A program made the translations under genes and the position numbers. Source: JADFOI01 sp965218935 (lineage in GTDB: Bacteria; Acidobacteriota; UBA6911; RPQK01; JADFOI01). Taken from it: a stretch of DNA of 64,000 nucleotides. Under the pieces are notes generated by a model. The model was not told the DNA's origin. It ran no database searches and worked only from the letters and a program-made list of their open reading frames with translations. The stretch covers positions 62,001 to 126,000 of the forward strand of contig CBDCMH010000011.1 in the NCBI GenBank assembly GCA_965218935.1. The letters are read 5' to 3'. Shown here in pieces: positions 15,412 to 24,832 of this stretch. Numbering within the stretch: position 1 is the stretch's first letter; the number at the start of each line of letters is the position of its first letter.

Positions 15412-16944
15412 TCAGCCTGGCGGCAGGTTTGCGATCTCCGCCGCCTCCCCGGTCGACTCCAGGATGTGCATCCCGTTGCCGTTCTTGTCGAAGATGTAAA
15501 CGAATCCGCGCTCATCCACCTCCACGTTGTTGGTCGAGATCACCCTCTTACCATCCACTTCGATGGTGTTCTCCGTGACTGCCGGGATGTAGTAGGCGAC
15601 CTCCACAGGATGGAACGGATCCCGAACGTCGACTCCCCGCACCCCTGCGTTGAAGTAGGAGACCCACACGATGCGGTTGTCGTAGACGTCCGTGAAGTTC
15701 CACTGCGTAGCGTGGGCGCCGAAGCGCCCGCCCCGCTGGCAGTAGTCCCCTTCCGATTCCCGCACCTGGAAGTTGGACACGGGGTATGGATGCTCCGGAT
15801 CGGTGATGTCCACAAAGATAACCATGTCCTGCATCGGCTGATCACACCCATAGGCGGTCGATTCGGAAACGGTGACAACGAAATCGCGCGGAGTCCCCTG
15901 CTTCCAGACCTGGTACTGCGGCAGTTCCACGCCCAGCATCGGGAATGCCGTGTGCACACCCCAGAACGACGGGGAGTCCAACCGCCCGATCTCCGGGTAC
16001 AGCAGCTGCTCGTCGGTTGGATTGAGCGGGTCGTACGGGTCGCTCGGATCCCCCTTCAGCAGCTTGTCGTTGTCCAGGATCTGCAGGATCCCGTTGGTAC
16101 TGGTGCCATAGGCCATATACACCTTACCGTCCGCATAGAGCGCTTCATGCAGCGCCGTCATACGACGCCCCGCCGGGTCCTGGCCCGGTTGGCTCCCCGG
16201 CACCCCGAAGTGGCGGATGAACTTGGGGTTGGCCGGATCACTCAGGTCGAAAATCGACATGCCCCGGCCGTTCCATCCCTTCGGTTGAGACGGCAGGTAG
16301 GCGATGCCGGTCGAACATTCCCACCAGGATTTGTGGCGAGAGACGAGACCGCCTTGCACCACCCCCACGAACTCCGGCTTGCTGGAGCCCGTGACCCACA
16401 TCTCGTGTCGATCTCCGTCCTCTGCCCTCGTTCTCCGCAGCAGGTATTGGTTGCCAGACTGACCCTTCGGCAGATCATCTCCGGCACAGACCTGGTGTCC
16501 CGAGGCGTGCAGAGGGGCCGGAATGTGGTGGAGGTACTTGGGATTTCTGGGGTCCGTGACATCCACAATACTCGTACCATTGGGCTCGACGTTTCCAGTC
16601 AGCGGATTAAGGCGCTCGCCAGGTTTTCTGCCCACTACATTCCCAGGGTCAGGGTCGTCGCCGTGCCCGACGTAGGCAATAAACCGGCCGTTCTCCTCCT
16701 GAACTTCCCCTTTGTACACGGAGCGTCCTTGCAGATCATCATGGCCAACCAAGCGCATGTTCCTGCTCTCGGCTGCTGTGCCCGGCGGGTTTCCAGACTG
16801 TGCCGCCAGGGTGCCCTCCATGGGGCCAAACCCTAACAGCATGGCGAGAGCGCTCACCATAGTGACCTTGGACCCTACACGGATGACACTCATGACTTCC
16901 TCTCTTCCCACGGCCCTGCGATCATGCTGAATCCTTTCCATCAT
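15412..16944 (-). CDS. Secreted LVIVD-repeat beta-propeller protein
   Basis: The protein of about 510 residues has the LVIVD-repeat architecture: units such as GTSIVDVTDPRNPKYLHHI, GMSIFDLSDPANPKFIRHFG, MVIFVDITDPEHPYPVSNF and GVRGVDVRDPFHPVEVAYYI, spread over the mature protein. The ATG at 16944 is preceded by GAGGAGAATAACT; a second start at 16893 (AGAGGAAGTC upstream) would give a tidier signal peptide (MSVIRVGSKVTMVSALAMLL, ending LAAQ), so the true start is uncertain between these. Such repeats form extracellular propellers whose activity is mostly unknown; no catalytic residues can be named. It stands alone, upstream of a 205-bp gap to XdhC on the opposite strand. Confidence 0.82.
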   Translation of the reverse strand: MMERIQHDRRAVGREEVMSVIRVGSKVTMVSALAMLLGFGPMEGTLAAQSGNPPGTAAESRNMRLVGHDDLQGRSVYKGEVQEENGRFIAYVGHGDDPDPGNVVGRKPGERLNPLTGNVEPNGTSIVDVTDPRNPKYLHHIPAPLHASGHQVCAGDDLPKGQSGNQYLLRRTRAEDGDRHEMWVTGSSKPEFVGVVQGGLVSRHKSWWECSTGIAYLPSQPKGWNGRGMSIFDLSDPANPKFIRHFGVPGSQPGQDPAGRRMTALHEALYADGKVYMAYGTSTNGILQILDNDKLLKGDPSDPYDPLNPTDEQLLYPEIGRLDSPSFWGVHTAFPMLGVELPQYQVWKQGTPRDFVVTVSESTAYGCDQPMQDMVIFVDITDPEHPYPVSNFQVRESEGDYCQRGGRFGAHATQWNFTDVYDNRIVWVSYFNAGVRGVDVRDPFHPVEVAYYIPAVTENTIEVDGKRVISTNNVEVDERGFVYIFDKNGNGMHILESTGEAAEIANLPPG

Positions 16945-17145
16945 AGTTATTCTCCTCAAGTTTCCGGGATCGGACCAAAAATTCATTGCCCCTACTGTGC
17001 GATGCTAGAGCTGTAGGGAGTGAAAGGCAATCAATATTGCCCTCCATCTTTGCCGGAGTTGGGTGAAACAGGGTGGTTTTCCATGGGGAAACTCCAGGTC
17101 CCCGTATATTGACTCCGTTTAGGGCTTTGGATAGGATGAGGCTCC

Positions 17146-17991
17146 ATGGACATTTACCAAGAGATTGTTCGCTTGAGGCGTGAGGGGCGAAAAGCGGCTC
17201 TGGCCACCATTGTCCGTCGCCAGGGAAGCACCCCTCGCAAAAGTCAGGCCAAGATGCTCATCCATGAGGATGGGTCCAGCATCGGTTCCATAGGAGGAGG
17301 CCAAACGGAGGCTGAGGTGCTGCGGGAGGCCGAGCGGGTTATGGAAACAGAGCGAACCTCACTGCAAAAGTATCATCTCACCCAGGAAGATGCCGAAGAA
17401 GACGGCCTCATCTGTGGGGGAACCGTGGAGGTTTTCGTGGAACCGATTTTGCCTGACCCAAAAGTCGCCATCATGGGAGCAGGCCATATTGGGCAGACGA
17501 TAGCTCAGGCTGCCCACCAAGTCGGTCTTAAGGTCGCTGTGGTGGACGACCGAGAATCCTTCGCCAACCGAGATCGCTTTCCCGAGGCAGAGGAAATCAC
17601 GGTCGCTCCCTTTGAGGAAGGCCTCAATTCCATTACCGTATCCCAAAACAGCTTTATTCTGATCGTGACGCGGGGACATGGCCACGACCAGAAAGTACTT
17701 GAGAAAGCGATCCAGACACCTGCACGGTATATTGGCTTGCTGGGAAGCCGGCGCAAAATTCAGGTCATCGTCAAGGGCCTCTTGGATCTGGGCATCCCCC
17801 CCCAGGCTTTTTCCCGCCTCTACGCACCCATCGGAATCAGAATTGGATCTGAGACACCTGAGGAGATCGCGGTCAGCGTTGTGGCAGAATTGATTGCCAT
17901 CTACAGAGGGGTCCACGAGCGAAGCGAAGAGCAGCGCTTTGTCATGAAACTCGTCGATCAGCACCGCCAAAGGGTCGCAGTCTCCAAGTAG
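17146..17991 (+). CDS. XdhC/CoxI-family molybdenum hydroxylase maturation protein (YqeB N-terminal-half homologue)
   Basis: This 281-residue protein corresponds to XdhC-type factors that insert sulfurated (or selenated) molybdenum cofactor into molybdenum hydroxylases. The XdhC_CoxI domain (LATIVRRQGSTPRKSQAKML, GSIGGGQTEAEVL, ICGGTVEVFVEPI) is followed by a Rossmann-like domain (VAIMGAGHIGQTIAQAA; YIGLLGSRRKIQVIV; LYAPIGIRIGSETPEEIA). These segments match the first half of E. coli YqeB as I remember it. The next gene matches the second half, so the pair is a split YqeB. Substrate enzymes may include the CoxSLM-type hydroxylase at 34611-38266. A ribosome site is weak but the start at 17146 suits the family. 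Confidence 0.88.
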   Translation: MDIYQEIVRLRREGRKAALATIVRRQGSTPRKSQAKMLIHEDGSSIGSIGGGQTEAEVLREAERVMETERTSLQKYHLTQEDAEEDGLICGGTVEVFVEPILPDPKVAIMGAGHIGQTIAQAAHQVGLKVAVVDDRESFANRDRFPEAEEITVAPFEEGLNSITVSQNSFILIVTRGHGHDQKVLEKAIQTPARYIGLLGSRRKIQVIVKGLLDLGIPPQAFSRLYAPIGIRIGSETPEEIAVSVVAELIAIYRGVHERSEEQRFVMKLVDQHRQRVAVSK

Positions 17992-18105
17992 ACGACACGC
18001 GGCAGATCGATAGCAGACCAATGTGAGTCTGAAAGCCAATGCCACACCCGGGGATGATCGTGATCGTCTTCAGATTGTTTCCCCCTTGCCCGACGAGACC
18101 CTGAC

Positions 18106-18921
18106 TTGAGCCCACTGGATATTGCCAACACCGTCGTGCTGATTCGGGGGGCTGGCGACCTCGCCACTGGGGTCGGCCACCGACTGTTTCTCACAGGATT
18201 TCGGGTCATCATGACGGAGATTCCGGAACCTGTCTGCGTCCGCCGCGCCGTTTCCTTTGGCGAAGCCGTATTCGAGAAGACCGTGCAAGTAGAGGGTGTC
18301 GAAGCCCGGGTGGCCCAATCGGAAGAGCTGGCCCGATGGCCATTCCAGGAAGCGATACCGATTATCGTGGATGAGCACGGACGTTCGATTGAACGCCTGA
18401 AGCCGCTCGTCTTAATCGACGCCCGGATGTTAAAGCGAAACTTCGATACCAGGATCGACCAGGCCCCAATCGTAGGAACCTTGGGTCCCGGATTCACGGC
18501 GGGCCAAGATTGTCACTTTGTGGTGGAGACCAATAGAGGACACCAGCTCGGGCGTGTGATCTATCAGGGATCTGCCGAGCCAAACACGGGCCGGCCTGCT
18601 CCCGTGAAGGGAGAGACCATCAGAAGGACTCTTTATGCTCCTCGAAACGGCTTGTTTCAGGCCCTGGTTGAGATCGGTGAGACGGTCAAGGAGGGAGCAA
18701 CAGTGGGACAGATAGAAGGGACACCGCTTGTTTGTGAAATCTCTGGAACCGTGCGCGGAATACTCCGCTCTGGCCTGCAAGTGCGAAAGGGGACCAAAAT
18801 CACTGACATCGACCCCAGAGGACAAGCCAGTTTCTGCCACACGATCTCGGACAAGAGCAATGCCGTCGCCGGTGGAGTACTGGAGGGCATTCTGACTCTC
18901 GGGCGTGAGCTCAATCACTGA
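18106..18921 (+). CDS. EF2563/YqeB-family selenium-dependent molybdenum hydroxylase system protein
   Basis: The roughly 271-residue product matches the EF2563 family (the C-terminal half of YqeB): VVLIRGAGDLATGVGHRLFLTGF, EIPEPVCVRRAVSFGEAVF, TLGPGFTAGQDCHFVVETNRGH, GSAEPNTGRPAPV, and the terminal KITDIDPRGQASFCHTISDKS. This family co-occurs with genes for labile-selenium molybdenum hydroxylases (SelD, XdhC, MocA). The exact chemistry is unknown, but a role in putting selenium on the Mo centre is proposed. The start used is TTG at 18106; a nearby GTG (in TVVLIRG) is an alternative because the upstream ribosome site is poor. It follows the XdhC-like gene by 114 bp, probably cotranscribed. This is the clearest sign that the organism uses selenium. 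Confidence 0.85.
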   Translation: MSPLDIANTVVLIRGAGDLATGVGHRLFLTGFRVIMTEIPEPVCVRRAVSFGEAVFEKTVQVEGVEARVAQSEELARWPFQEAIPIIVDEHGRSIERLKPLVLIDARMLKRNFDTRIDQAPIVGTLGPGFTAGQDCHFVVETNRGHQLGRVIYQGSAEPNTGRPAPVKGETIRRTLYAPRNGLFQALVEIGETVKEGATVGQIEGTPLVCEISGTVRGILRSGLQVRKGTKITDIDPRGQASFCHTISDKSNAVAGGVLEGILTLGRELNH

Positions 18922-19219
18922 GGCCCTCAAGCGTTACCGTGCAGTGAGCAACGTTTAACCAGCCAGCCAGCTTTGTGGAGTGGCGGCCGCCGATCCCATG
19001 GCGGCCTTGAGGTACGAGTAAGCCCCTGACGGCATCTCTGTCTCTATCTTTCCCTGTCCAAAGTTCCGGCTTCTTGAGGTTCACAAATCCGCTGAATTTC
19101 CTTGACAATAGTAGACGTATGATCTAAACCAAGGGGCATCGAGAAGAACCCTCGAACGAAATCGATCTTATTCAGACCGCTAGTGCTTTAATCTGAGGGA
19201 ACTCCTTTAGGAGGTTGCT

Positions 19220-21139
19220 ATGTTTTGGGTGAATCACATTAGAAAATTCGGTCGGATTGTCTCGTCGGTTGCTTTTTTTGTTCTGGTAGGGTTGCCATTA
19301 TCAACGATTCAGACGATGGCCGCTGAAGTGCCGGACTTGATCGTTTTCAACGGGCAGATCGTCACACTGGATGAAGATCGATGGTTCCAGTGGCCGTCGA
19401 TGCAGTACGGCGGCAGAGTCGTCCAAGCGATGGCCATCAAGGACGATACCGTCATCGCCGTCGGTAGCGACGAGGAGGTGCTCAAGCAAGCAGGGCGTTG
19501 GACCAGGAAACTGGACTTGAGAGGCAGGACGGCACTCCCTGGCTTCATCGACCCTCACCGACACGTGACGGGATATAGGCCGCAGGATTTCCCGAAATTG
19601 CAAGATTCTGTGGTCCGGGTACCGCCTAACTACGATAAGGAAATAATAAAAAAGGGCATCTACGATGCCCTCCGGCAGCAAGTCCAAGAGAAGAAGCCGG
19701 GCGAGTGGATTATCGTGAATCCTGAGGGGGACCAGGCCAGAGAGTTGATTCTCTTTGAAGAGATCACCCGAGCTGACCTGGATCGTTTGGCTCCCGACCA
19801 TCTCGTGATGCTCAATGAAAGGGGTTCCGGGGCCAACAGCCAGATTCGGTTTAACAGCAAAGCCAGGGAGGTGGTTGAGAAGGAGCTTCCCGGTTTTAAG
19901 TTTTTCTCTGATGAAAACATTAAAAAAGATGGTGTCAATATCAGTGGTCTTGTGATCAAGGACATCATTCTACAAGGCAGGGAACAAGAGTACGCTGAAT
20001 CGATCAAGCAGCTGATCATCGACAGTCAACTCTCGGTCGGCGTAACCACCGTGGGAAGTCGAATCATGAGAGTTCCTCTTCAGGCATACAAGATTTTGGA
20101 CGCCAAGGGGGAGATGCCTTACCGGTTTGGCTGGCTCTTCAGTGATGGCTCATTCTATAACGGCGAGGGCTTTTACAGACGAATGCCGGATATGGCTGGA
20201 GTGGGGAGCAAGTACCTTTGGAGTATAGGGGTTCAAGAAGAAGTGGTCGATTCACCCTCCACGGGATTGTGTACCACCATGCCCAGCAGCAACATCAAGC
20301 TGACCGAAAGACTCAGCAAGGCCGGTATCGACACCTGTTTTCTCCGAGATGATCCGATCGTCCGGGCCACCGTGAAAGACCAAATTCAGTTCCACAGAGC
20401 CACTCAATTTCACGCCAGCGGCGATCATACAGCGGATCTTTTGCTGGATATCATTGAAGAGATTCAGCGTGAAACGGGGATGACAGATCAACAGTTTCGG
20501 GACAAACGGATGGCCTTCGAACACCTCCACATAATCCGGCCCGACCAGTTTCCCAAGCTCAAGAAATATGGCATCATCATGGGTATTGGGCCGGGTTACA
20601 TGGCCAACAATCTCAATCCCAACAAACCTGACAATGTGCTTCAAAACTTTGGCGAGCAGTACTTGAAGTGGCAGATGGCGGCAAAAAGTTATCTGGACGC
20701 GGGTCTCCTAGCCACGGTTAATGAAATGGGTGGAAACCCCTTTGTGGGTTTAAAGAGGATTGTGACTCGTGAAGCGTGTTTTACGCCTCGACTGCCCGGC
20801 GAAGGGGACATCGGGGTCGAAACGTGCAGAACCATAGCTCCGGAGGAAAAGGTCGATCGGATTACCGGTTTGAAAATGGCGACCAAGTGGAACTCCTATT
20901 ATATGCTTCGGGAAAACCAGATCGGTTCTTTGGAAGTCGGCAAGTGGGCCGATTTCATGGTGATCGATCGGGACTATCTGAGAATACCTGAGAAGGAGAT
21001 TGCCGACATCAAGGCGTTGATGACAGTAGTGGGAGGGCAAATCGTCTATGCCAGCCCTGACTTTGGGCCGGTTGAACCAGCTCTTTTCAAGTCTGCGGAG
21101 TACTATGGGAAGGCTCGATTAGCAGGTGCCGGCAGGTAG
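19220..21139 (+). CDS. Secreted YtcJ-type amidohydrolase
   Basis: This 639-residue metal-dependent hydrolase (Amidohydro_3/YtcJ group) has a signal peptide (to about residue 35, TMAAE), the barrel-entry beta region (DLIVFNGQIVTLDEDRW; AVGSDEEVLKQAGRWTRKLDLRGRTALPGFIDPHRHVTG, where HRH replaces the usual HxH), and the C-terminal KMATKWNSYYMLRENQIGSLEVGKWADFMVIDRDYL return to the beta domain. It is close to 49692-51596 on the opposite strand and more distantly related to those at 30953 and 47122. A ribosome site AGGAGG precedes the ATG. A NicX/M29-like gene follows after 58 bp, likely one transcript. Family members hydrolyse N-acyl or cyclic amide substrates; the substrate here is unknown. Confidence 0.87.
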   Translation: MFWVNHIRKFGRIVSSVAFFVLVGLPLSTIQTMAAEVPDLIVFNGQIVTLDEDRWFQWPSMQYGGRVVQAMAIKDDTVIAVGSDEEVLKQAGRWTRKLDLRGRTALPGFIDPHRHVTGYRPQDFPKLQDSVVRVPPNYDKEIIKKGIYDALRQQVQEKKPGEWIIVNPEGDQARELILFEEITRADLDRLAPDHLVMLNERGSGANSQIRFNSKAREVVEKELPGFKFFSDENIKKDGVNISGLVIKDIILQGREQEYAESIKQLIIDSQLSVGVTTVGSRIMRVPLQAYKILDAKGEMPYRFGWLFSDGSFYNGEGFYRRMPDMAGVGSKYLWSIGVQEEVVDSPSTGLCTTMPSSNIKLTERLSKAGIDTCFLRDDPIVRATVKDQIQFHRATQFHASGDHTADLLLDIIEEIQRETGMTDQQFRDKRMAFEHLHIIRPDQFPKLKKYGIIMGIGPGYMANNLNPNKPDNVLQNFGEQYLKWQMAAKSYLDAGLLATVNEMGGNPFVGLKRIVTREACFTPRLPGEGDIGVETCRTIAPEEKVDRITGLKMATKWNSYYMLRENQIGSLEVGKWADFMVIDRDYLRIPEKEIADIKALMTVVGGQIVYASPDFGPVEPALFKSAEYYGKARLAGAGR

Positions 21140-21197
21140 CGGCGGCCCGCGGAGGCCAGCCGGGTAACTTTATGAATCACATTAGGAGAATTATGTT

Positions 21198-22547
21198 ATG
21201 TTACTGAAAAAGCTAAAGATTATTACCCCTGTCTTCATCTTTATCTGCCTGCTGATGCCTTCGCATCTCTGGGCCCAGTTAAGGGAAGGAGAGGCACCCA
21301 TCCTGGACGAGTGTAAAGTGACTTCCGTGGAGCAGCTGCTGCCGGCAGCACGTCAGGCCCTGAGGAGCGGTTTTGACCCACCCTTGAACAGGGGTGACGA
21401 TGTGCTCCTGGTCGACCAGTATGACCCCTGGATTGTCGAGGCCATTGAGCGGGAGGCAGCAGAGATGGGGTTGAACTTGAGCGTGGTCAAGGTGAGCATG
21501 GGCAGGGATGCACAAGGCAACCGTGTCTGGCCCAAATGGTTTGAGGACGCCTTCTGGAGCTCGGATGGGATCATTGCCACGACTGGAGTACGACTGTCCT
21601 TCCCCGTGTTGGATCAGATCGAAAAGTGGGGAGGATACAACCGGGTCTACTCGATTATGCAGACTACCCTGGAAAACTTCGCCTATCTTCCCTGGACCGC
21701 TTTTCCCAAAGAGCTGGACTATGCCATCCAGAAAAAGATCTATGAGTTTGCAAACATAGAGGGAGGAAGCCGGGAATTTCACCTGACCGATCCGGGTGGG
21801 ACCGATTTGTACTGGACCATGGAGATGGATCAAACCTGGGTGGACAAAGAGTTCCCAACTGAACTGTACAAGTGGGATTATGCCCTGAGGAGAAGGGCCA
21901 CCTACTTACATGCCCACGGAATGTTTAATCCTTCAGGCAGCAAGGTAGCCAATGCCCGAGGAGTTGTGGCGTCAGCCGCCCTGCACAGCGGTCCGATTCC
22001 GCTGTTGAAGCTGCACATGGGCGAAGGGAAGGTTGAGCGTATTGAAGGAGGGGGCGCGGCCGGCGAAAACTGGAAGGTGACGATTGACCGGTACAAGGAC
22101 GTTGATGTGGGAATGCCTCACGGTGTTGGGATCGGCATGTGGCTGGAGGAGGTCTCCATCGGAACCCATCCCAAACAGAGGCCTGTTTTAGTCTGCAGTC
22201 CCGACTATTACCAGTACAGCGAAAATGTGACGACCAGTGGCCCCTACCGTCAGTACAGCAACTGGACTCAAGGCTTGCGCCGGTCCGGTGTCATGCACCT
22301 GGGCTTCGGCAAAGGATGGCATCCCCTGGCGGATCGACAAGGTGAGTACGAGGTCCGTTGGCATCGAGATATCGAGATATACTTTCCTACCTTGACGGTC
22401 GATGGGAAAAAGCTGATCGATAATGGATACTTGACGATTCTGGACGATCCCGAGATTCGCCAAATCGCCGCCAAGTATGGAGATCCCGATGAGCTCCTGA
22501 GGGTGGAGTGGATACCGCCGCACTGGGATCCGAACAGATGGTGGTAA
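21198..22547 (+). CDS. Secreted NicX/M29-aminopeptidase-like protein, copy A
   Basis: This 449-residue protein has a signal peptide (LKIITPVFIFICLLMPSHLWA). It resembles the fold family that includes M29 aminopeptidases and 2,5-dihydroxypyridine 5,6-dioxygenase (NicX): FHLTDPGGTDLYWTMEMD corresponds to the N-terminal-domain GTDL motif, and later IGTHPKQRPV, VMHLGFGKGWHP and RWHRDIEIYFP supply conserved His and a HxD pair that could bind a metal. The second window copy (41824-43158) keeps IGYHPK and QHTDFELYFP, so these residues are likely functional. NicX and AmpS are cytosolic, so an exported version is unusual. It sits 58 bp behind an amidohydrolase gene. Whether it is a peptidase, a dioxygenase or something else is undecided. 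Confidence 0.7.
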   Translation: MLLKKLKIITPVFIFICLLMPSHLWAQLREGEAPILDECKVTSVEQLLPAARQALRSGFDPPLNRGDDVLLVDQYDPWIVEAIEREAAEMGLNLSVVKVSMGRDAQGNRVWPKWFEDAFWSSDGIIATTGVRLSFPVLDQIEKWGGYNRVYSIMQTTLENFAYLPWTAFPKELDYAIQKKIYEFANIEGGSREFHLTDPGGTDLYWTMEMDQTWVDKEFPTELYKWDYALRRRATYLHAHGMFNPSGSKVANARGVVASAALHSGPIPLLKLHMGEGKVERIEGGGAAGENWKVTIDRYKDVDVGMPHGVGIGMWLEEVSIGTHPKQRPVLVCSPDYYQYSENVTTSGPYRQYSNWTQGLRRSGVMHLGFGKGWHPLADRQGEYEVRWHRDIEIYFPTLTVDGKKLIDNGYLTILDDPEIRQIAAKYGDPDELLRVEWIPPHWDPNRWW

Positions 22548-22599
22548 ACCCGTCAGGCCTGAGCTAGGCGCCAAAGTCGTGTGCGCGGTGGCCCTGCGG

Positions 22600-24744
22600 C
22601 TAGAAACTGAAGACGTAGGTCAATTTGGCAATCAGTGCCCGCTCTGCCACTTCACCCGTTGAAGATCTTCTCTCGTTGTAAACCAGGAAAAAGTCGCTCA
22701 ACGGCTTGTGGATGAGATTGAAGCGAATGTTGCTGCTGATCTCCCGCTGGTCGCTGTTGTACTGAATCAGGGCATTCAGAAACATGGTGGTGGTGAAAGA
22801 ATAGTTCAGGCGAGCACTCACCAGATCCGTGTCGAAATCCCCTGAGGTGAGATTGATATCATCATGACTCCAGGAGATCTCTGATCGGAACTCAGGCCGC
22901 TGAAAGCGCACCGTAGCTCTGTAAGAGTCCTTATCGCCGTCGAAAAATTCCCCCGTCGTCACGCTCAAATCACCACTGAACAGACGGCTTGGGTCACTGG
23001 CCAGAGAAAGCGTGTACTCGTTGAACCCATAGTCTCCCACCGGAATAGTCTGATCACTCCTGATGGGGAAGGGTTCTGTGAGACGCTCAAAGTTCGACTT
23101 GCCGGCCATCCAGATGCTGGCGCCATTTTGAAACCGGATCGTGAAAAGACCTTCTATGACTCGCGTTTCAAGGAGGTTATCCTGGTCGGTGATATAGTCG
23201 ATCCTGAGGGAGGGCTCGAACTCACGAATGGAGGGGATTCGCTCCCCTGGTCTCGGCCGCAAAGCAATCTGCCCGGTACTTTTTCTGATTCCTTGTCGCG
23301 GCGCAAACCCCACTTCAGGATTGAAGTTTTCCTGAATCGACAGGTATGCGCCTTGTAACGTCAGCAACGAGTCTCTCCAACCGACGCTGAGGTGAGTGGC
23401 CATGTCGTCATTCTGGATTTCCGGAGTCGTGGTCTTCAACAGAAAGGAAGAGATGTCGAAGAAGTTGAAAAAAGTGAAATTTGCATCGGCCCCGTAAGTC
23501 CGGTTGAAGCTTCCGTCTATTTCCTGTTTGTTAATAAAGACTCCACCAATGTCTGACTTTTGCAGGACATCTCGACGGAGTCGCGCCACCGAAAAGTTGG
23601 TGGAGGGGATCTCCTCGAAGTCATCCGTCTGCAGGGAGAAAAGGCCCAATGTGTACTCACCCAGCCTACCCGTCAACCGGGCCCCTCCCAAAAGAGGAAC
23701 CAGTTTGTCGCTGGAAATGCCAATTCGTCGACTAAAAAAGGGAATGACGTCCCGAGTCTGGCCGAACTGGAAGATGTTCGCGTTTTCCAGAAAAAATTCT
23801 CGTTTTTCGGGAAAGAAAAGGCTGAATCGGGTCAGGTTGATTTGTGCGTCATCGACCTCCACTTGCGAGAAGTCGGTGTTGACCGTCAAATCCAGCGTCA
23901 GCTGTGAACCGAGAGCGGATTTCAGGTCGAGTCCGGCGTCTGGCACAAAATCCACGTCGTCTCCCTGCCGACGCAGCACCGGAGCCGTGATATAGGGCTT
24001 CACATACAAATTGCGGCCCGGGGAGATCCCACTGAGACCCTCCAGCCTACCCGCCAGCGAAACGCGATTTGCCCGATATGGACGTGGAATCAAAGACCAC
24101 TGAATGGCTTCATTCTTGCGCCGAATGCGTCGTTGAAGATTAACTCCCCAAACCTGTTCTGTGTCGTTTCGAAAGCGCAAGGTCTTGAAAGGGATCGCCA
24201 TTTCCGTCTGCCATCCCCGTTCGGTGATTTTGCTCTTCACATGCCAGATGCCTTTCCATTCCCGATTGACCCTGGAGCCGTCGCTACCAATCTGGCTGTC
24301 GAATTTGGCCCCTCGGGCGTTGGTGTTAAAGAGAAATCCATTGCGGTTGTCGTCAAAGGTATCCAGAACAATCAGGAACGTATCGCTCTCGAAGGGAGGA
24401 AAGTCTCTGCGCATATCGTTGACCGTGACCCCTTCTTCGCCCTCCGAATCAAAGCAAAAGACACCCACGTAAAGATTTTGATCGTCGTAGAGAAGGCGGA
24501 CTTCGGTGAGTTCGCTCGGCGCACCACCCGTCTCAGGTTCATGCTGGACGAAATCATTGACCGGTTCGGCCAGATCCCATTGGGGCTCATCAAGCTCCCC
24601 GTCGATGACTATTCCTTTCTCGATTCGTGTGGCAACCACTCTTTTCTCGCGGTCGGAATGGGCTGAATCAGTCTGAGAACCAAGAATAAAGCTGCCCCAC
24701 CAGCCGAAGATCACCACACTGAGGGAGATAAGCCACTTGGGCAT
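22600..24744 (-). CDS. DUF5916/CBM9-like outer-membrane-associated protein
   Basis: This 714-residue exported protein starts with a signal sequence (MPKWLISLSVVIFGWWGSF). It has an N-terminal carbohydrate-binding family 9-like domain (about 40-230: GIVIDGELDEPQWDLAEPV, DDQNLYVGVFCFDS, FESDTFLIVLDTFDDNRNGF) followed by the DUF5916 region (LDLTVNTDFSQVEVDDAQIN, FFPEKREFFLENANIFQFG). The remainder alternates amphipathic strands and ends in F (LTYVFSF), typical of an outer-membrane beta-barrel. Proteins of this kind are common in Acidobacteriota and Bacteroidota, with no known activity. It is the last gene of the minus-strand group after the ABC ATPase; the 88-bp gap may hold its own promoter. 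Confidence 0.85.
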   Translation of the reverse strand: MPKWLISLSVVIFGWWGSFILGSQTDSAHSDREKRVVATRIEKGIVIDGELDEPQWDLAEPVNDFVQHEPETGGAPSELTEVRLLYDDQNLYVGVFCFDSEGEEGVTVNDMRRDFPPFESDTFLIVLDTFDDNRNGFLFNTNARGAKFDSQIGSDGSRVNREWKGIWHVKSKITERGWQTEMAIPFKTLRFRNDTEQVWGVNLQRRIRRKNEAIQWSLIPRPYRANRVSLAGRLEGLSGISPGRNLYVKPYITAPVLRRQGDDVDFVPDAGLDLKSALGSQLTLDLTVNTDFSQVEVDDAQINLTRFSLFFPEKREFFLENANIFQFGQTRDVIPFFSRRIGISSDKLVPLLGGARLTGRLGEYTLGLFSLQTDDFEEIPSTNFSVARLRRDVLQKSDIGGVFINKQEIDGSFNRTYGADANFTFFNFFDISSFLLKTTTPEIQNDDMATHLSVGWRDSLLTLQGAYLSIQENFNPEVGFAPRQGIRKSTGQIALRPRPGERIPSIREFEPSLRIDYITDQDNLLETRVIEGLFTIRFQNGASIWMAGKSNFERLTEPFPIRSDQTIPVGDYGFNEYTLSLASDPSRLFSGDLSVTTGEFFDGDKDSYRATVRFQRPEFRSEISWSHDDINLTSGDFDTDLVSARLNYSFTTTMFLNALIQYNSDQREISSNIRFNLIHKPLSDFFLVYNERRSSTGEVAERALIAKLTYVFSF

Positions 24745-24832
24745 GCCGAACAGTATACTTTCTTTGTTGATACGGGCGATCCGTGATAGGTGGACAAGGA
24801 GAATCCGTGCGGCAGGAGGTGGACGGGGTTAC

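Noticed and set aside
15466..16836. 456-codon open frame antisense to the LVIVD gene, and similar long antisense frames at 41848-42834, 14081-14884 and 1031-1834
   Set aside because: They are low-stop shadows on the opposite strand of clearly conserved genes, with no signal, motif or ribosome site.
19102..19123. TTGACA...TATGAT promoter before the amidohydrolase at 19220
   Set aside because: The two boxes are only 10 bp apart, too close for a sigma70 promoter.
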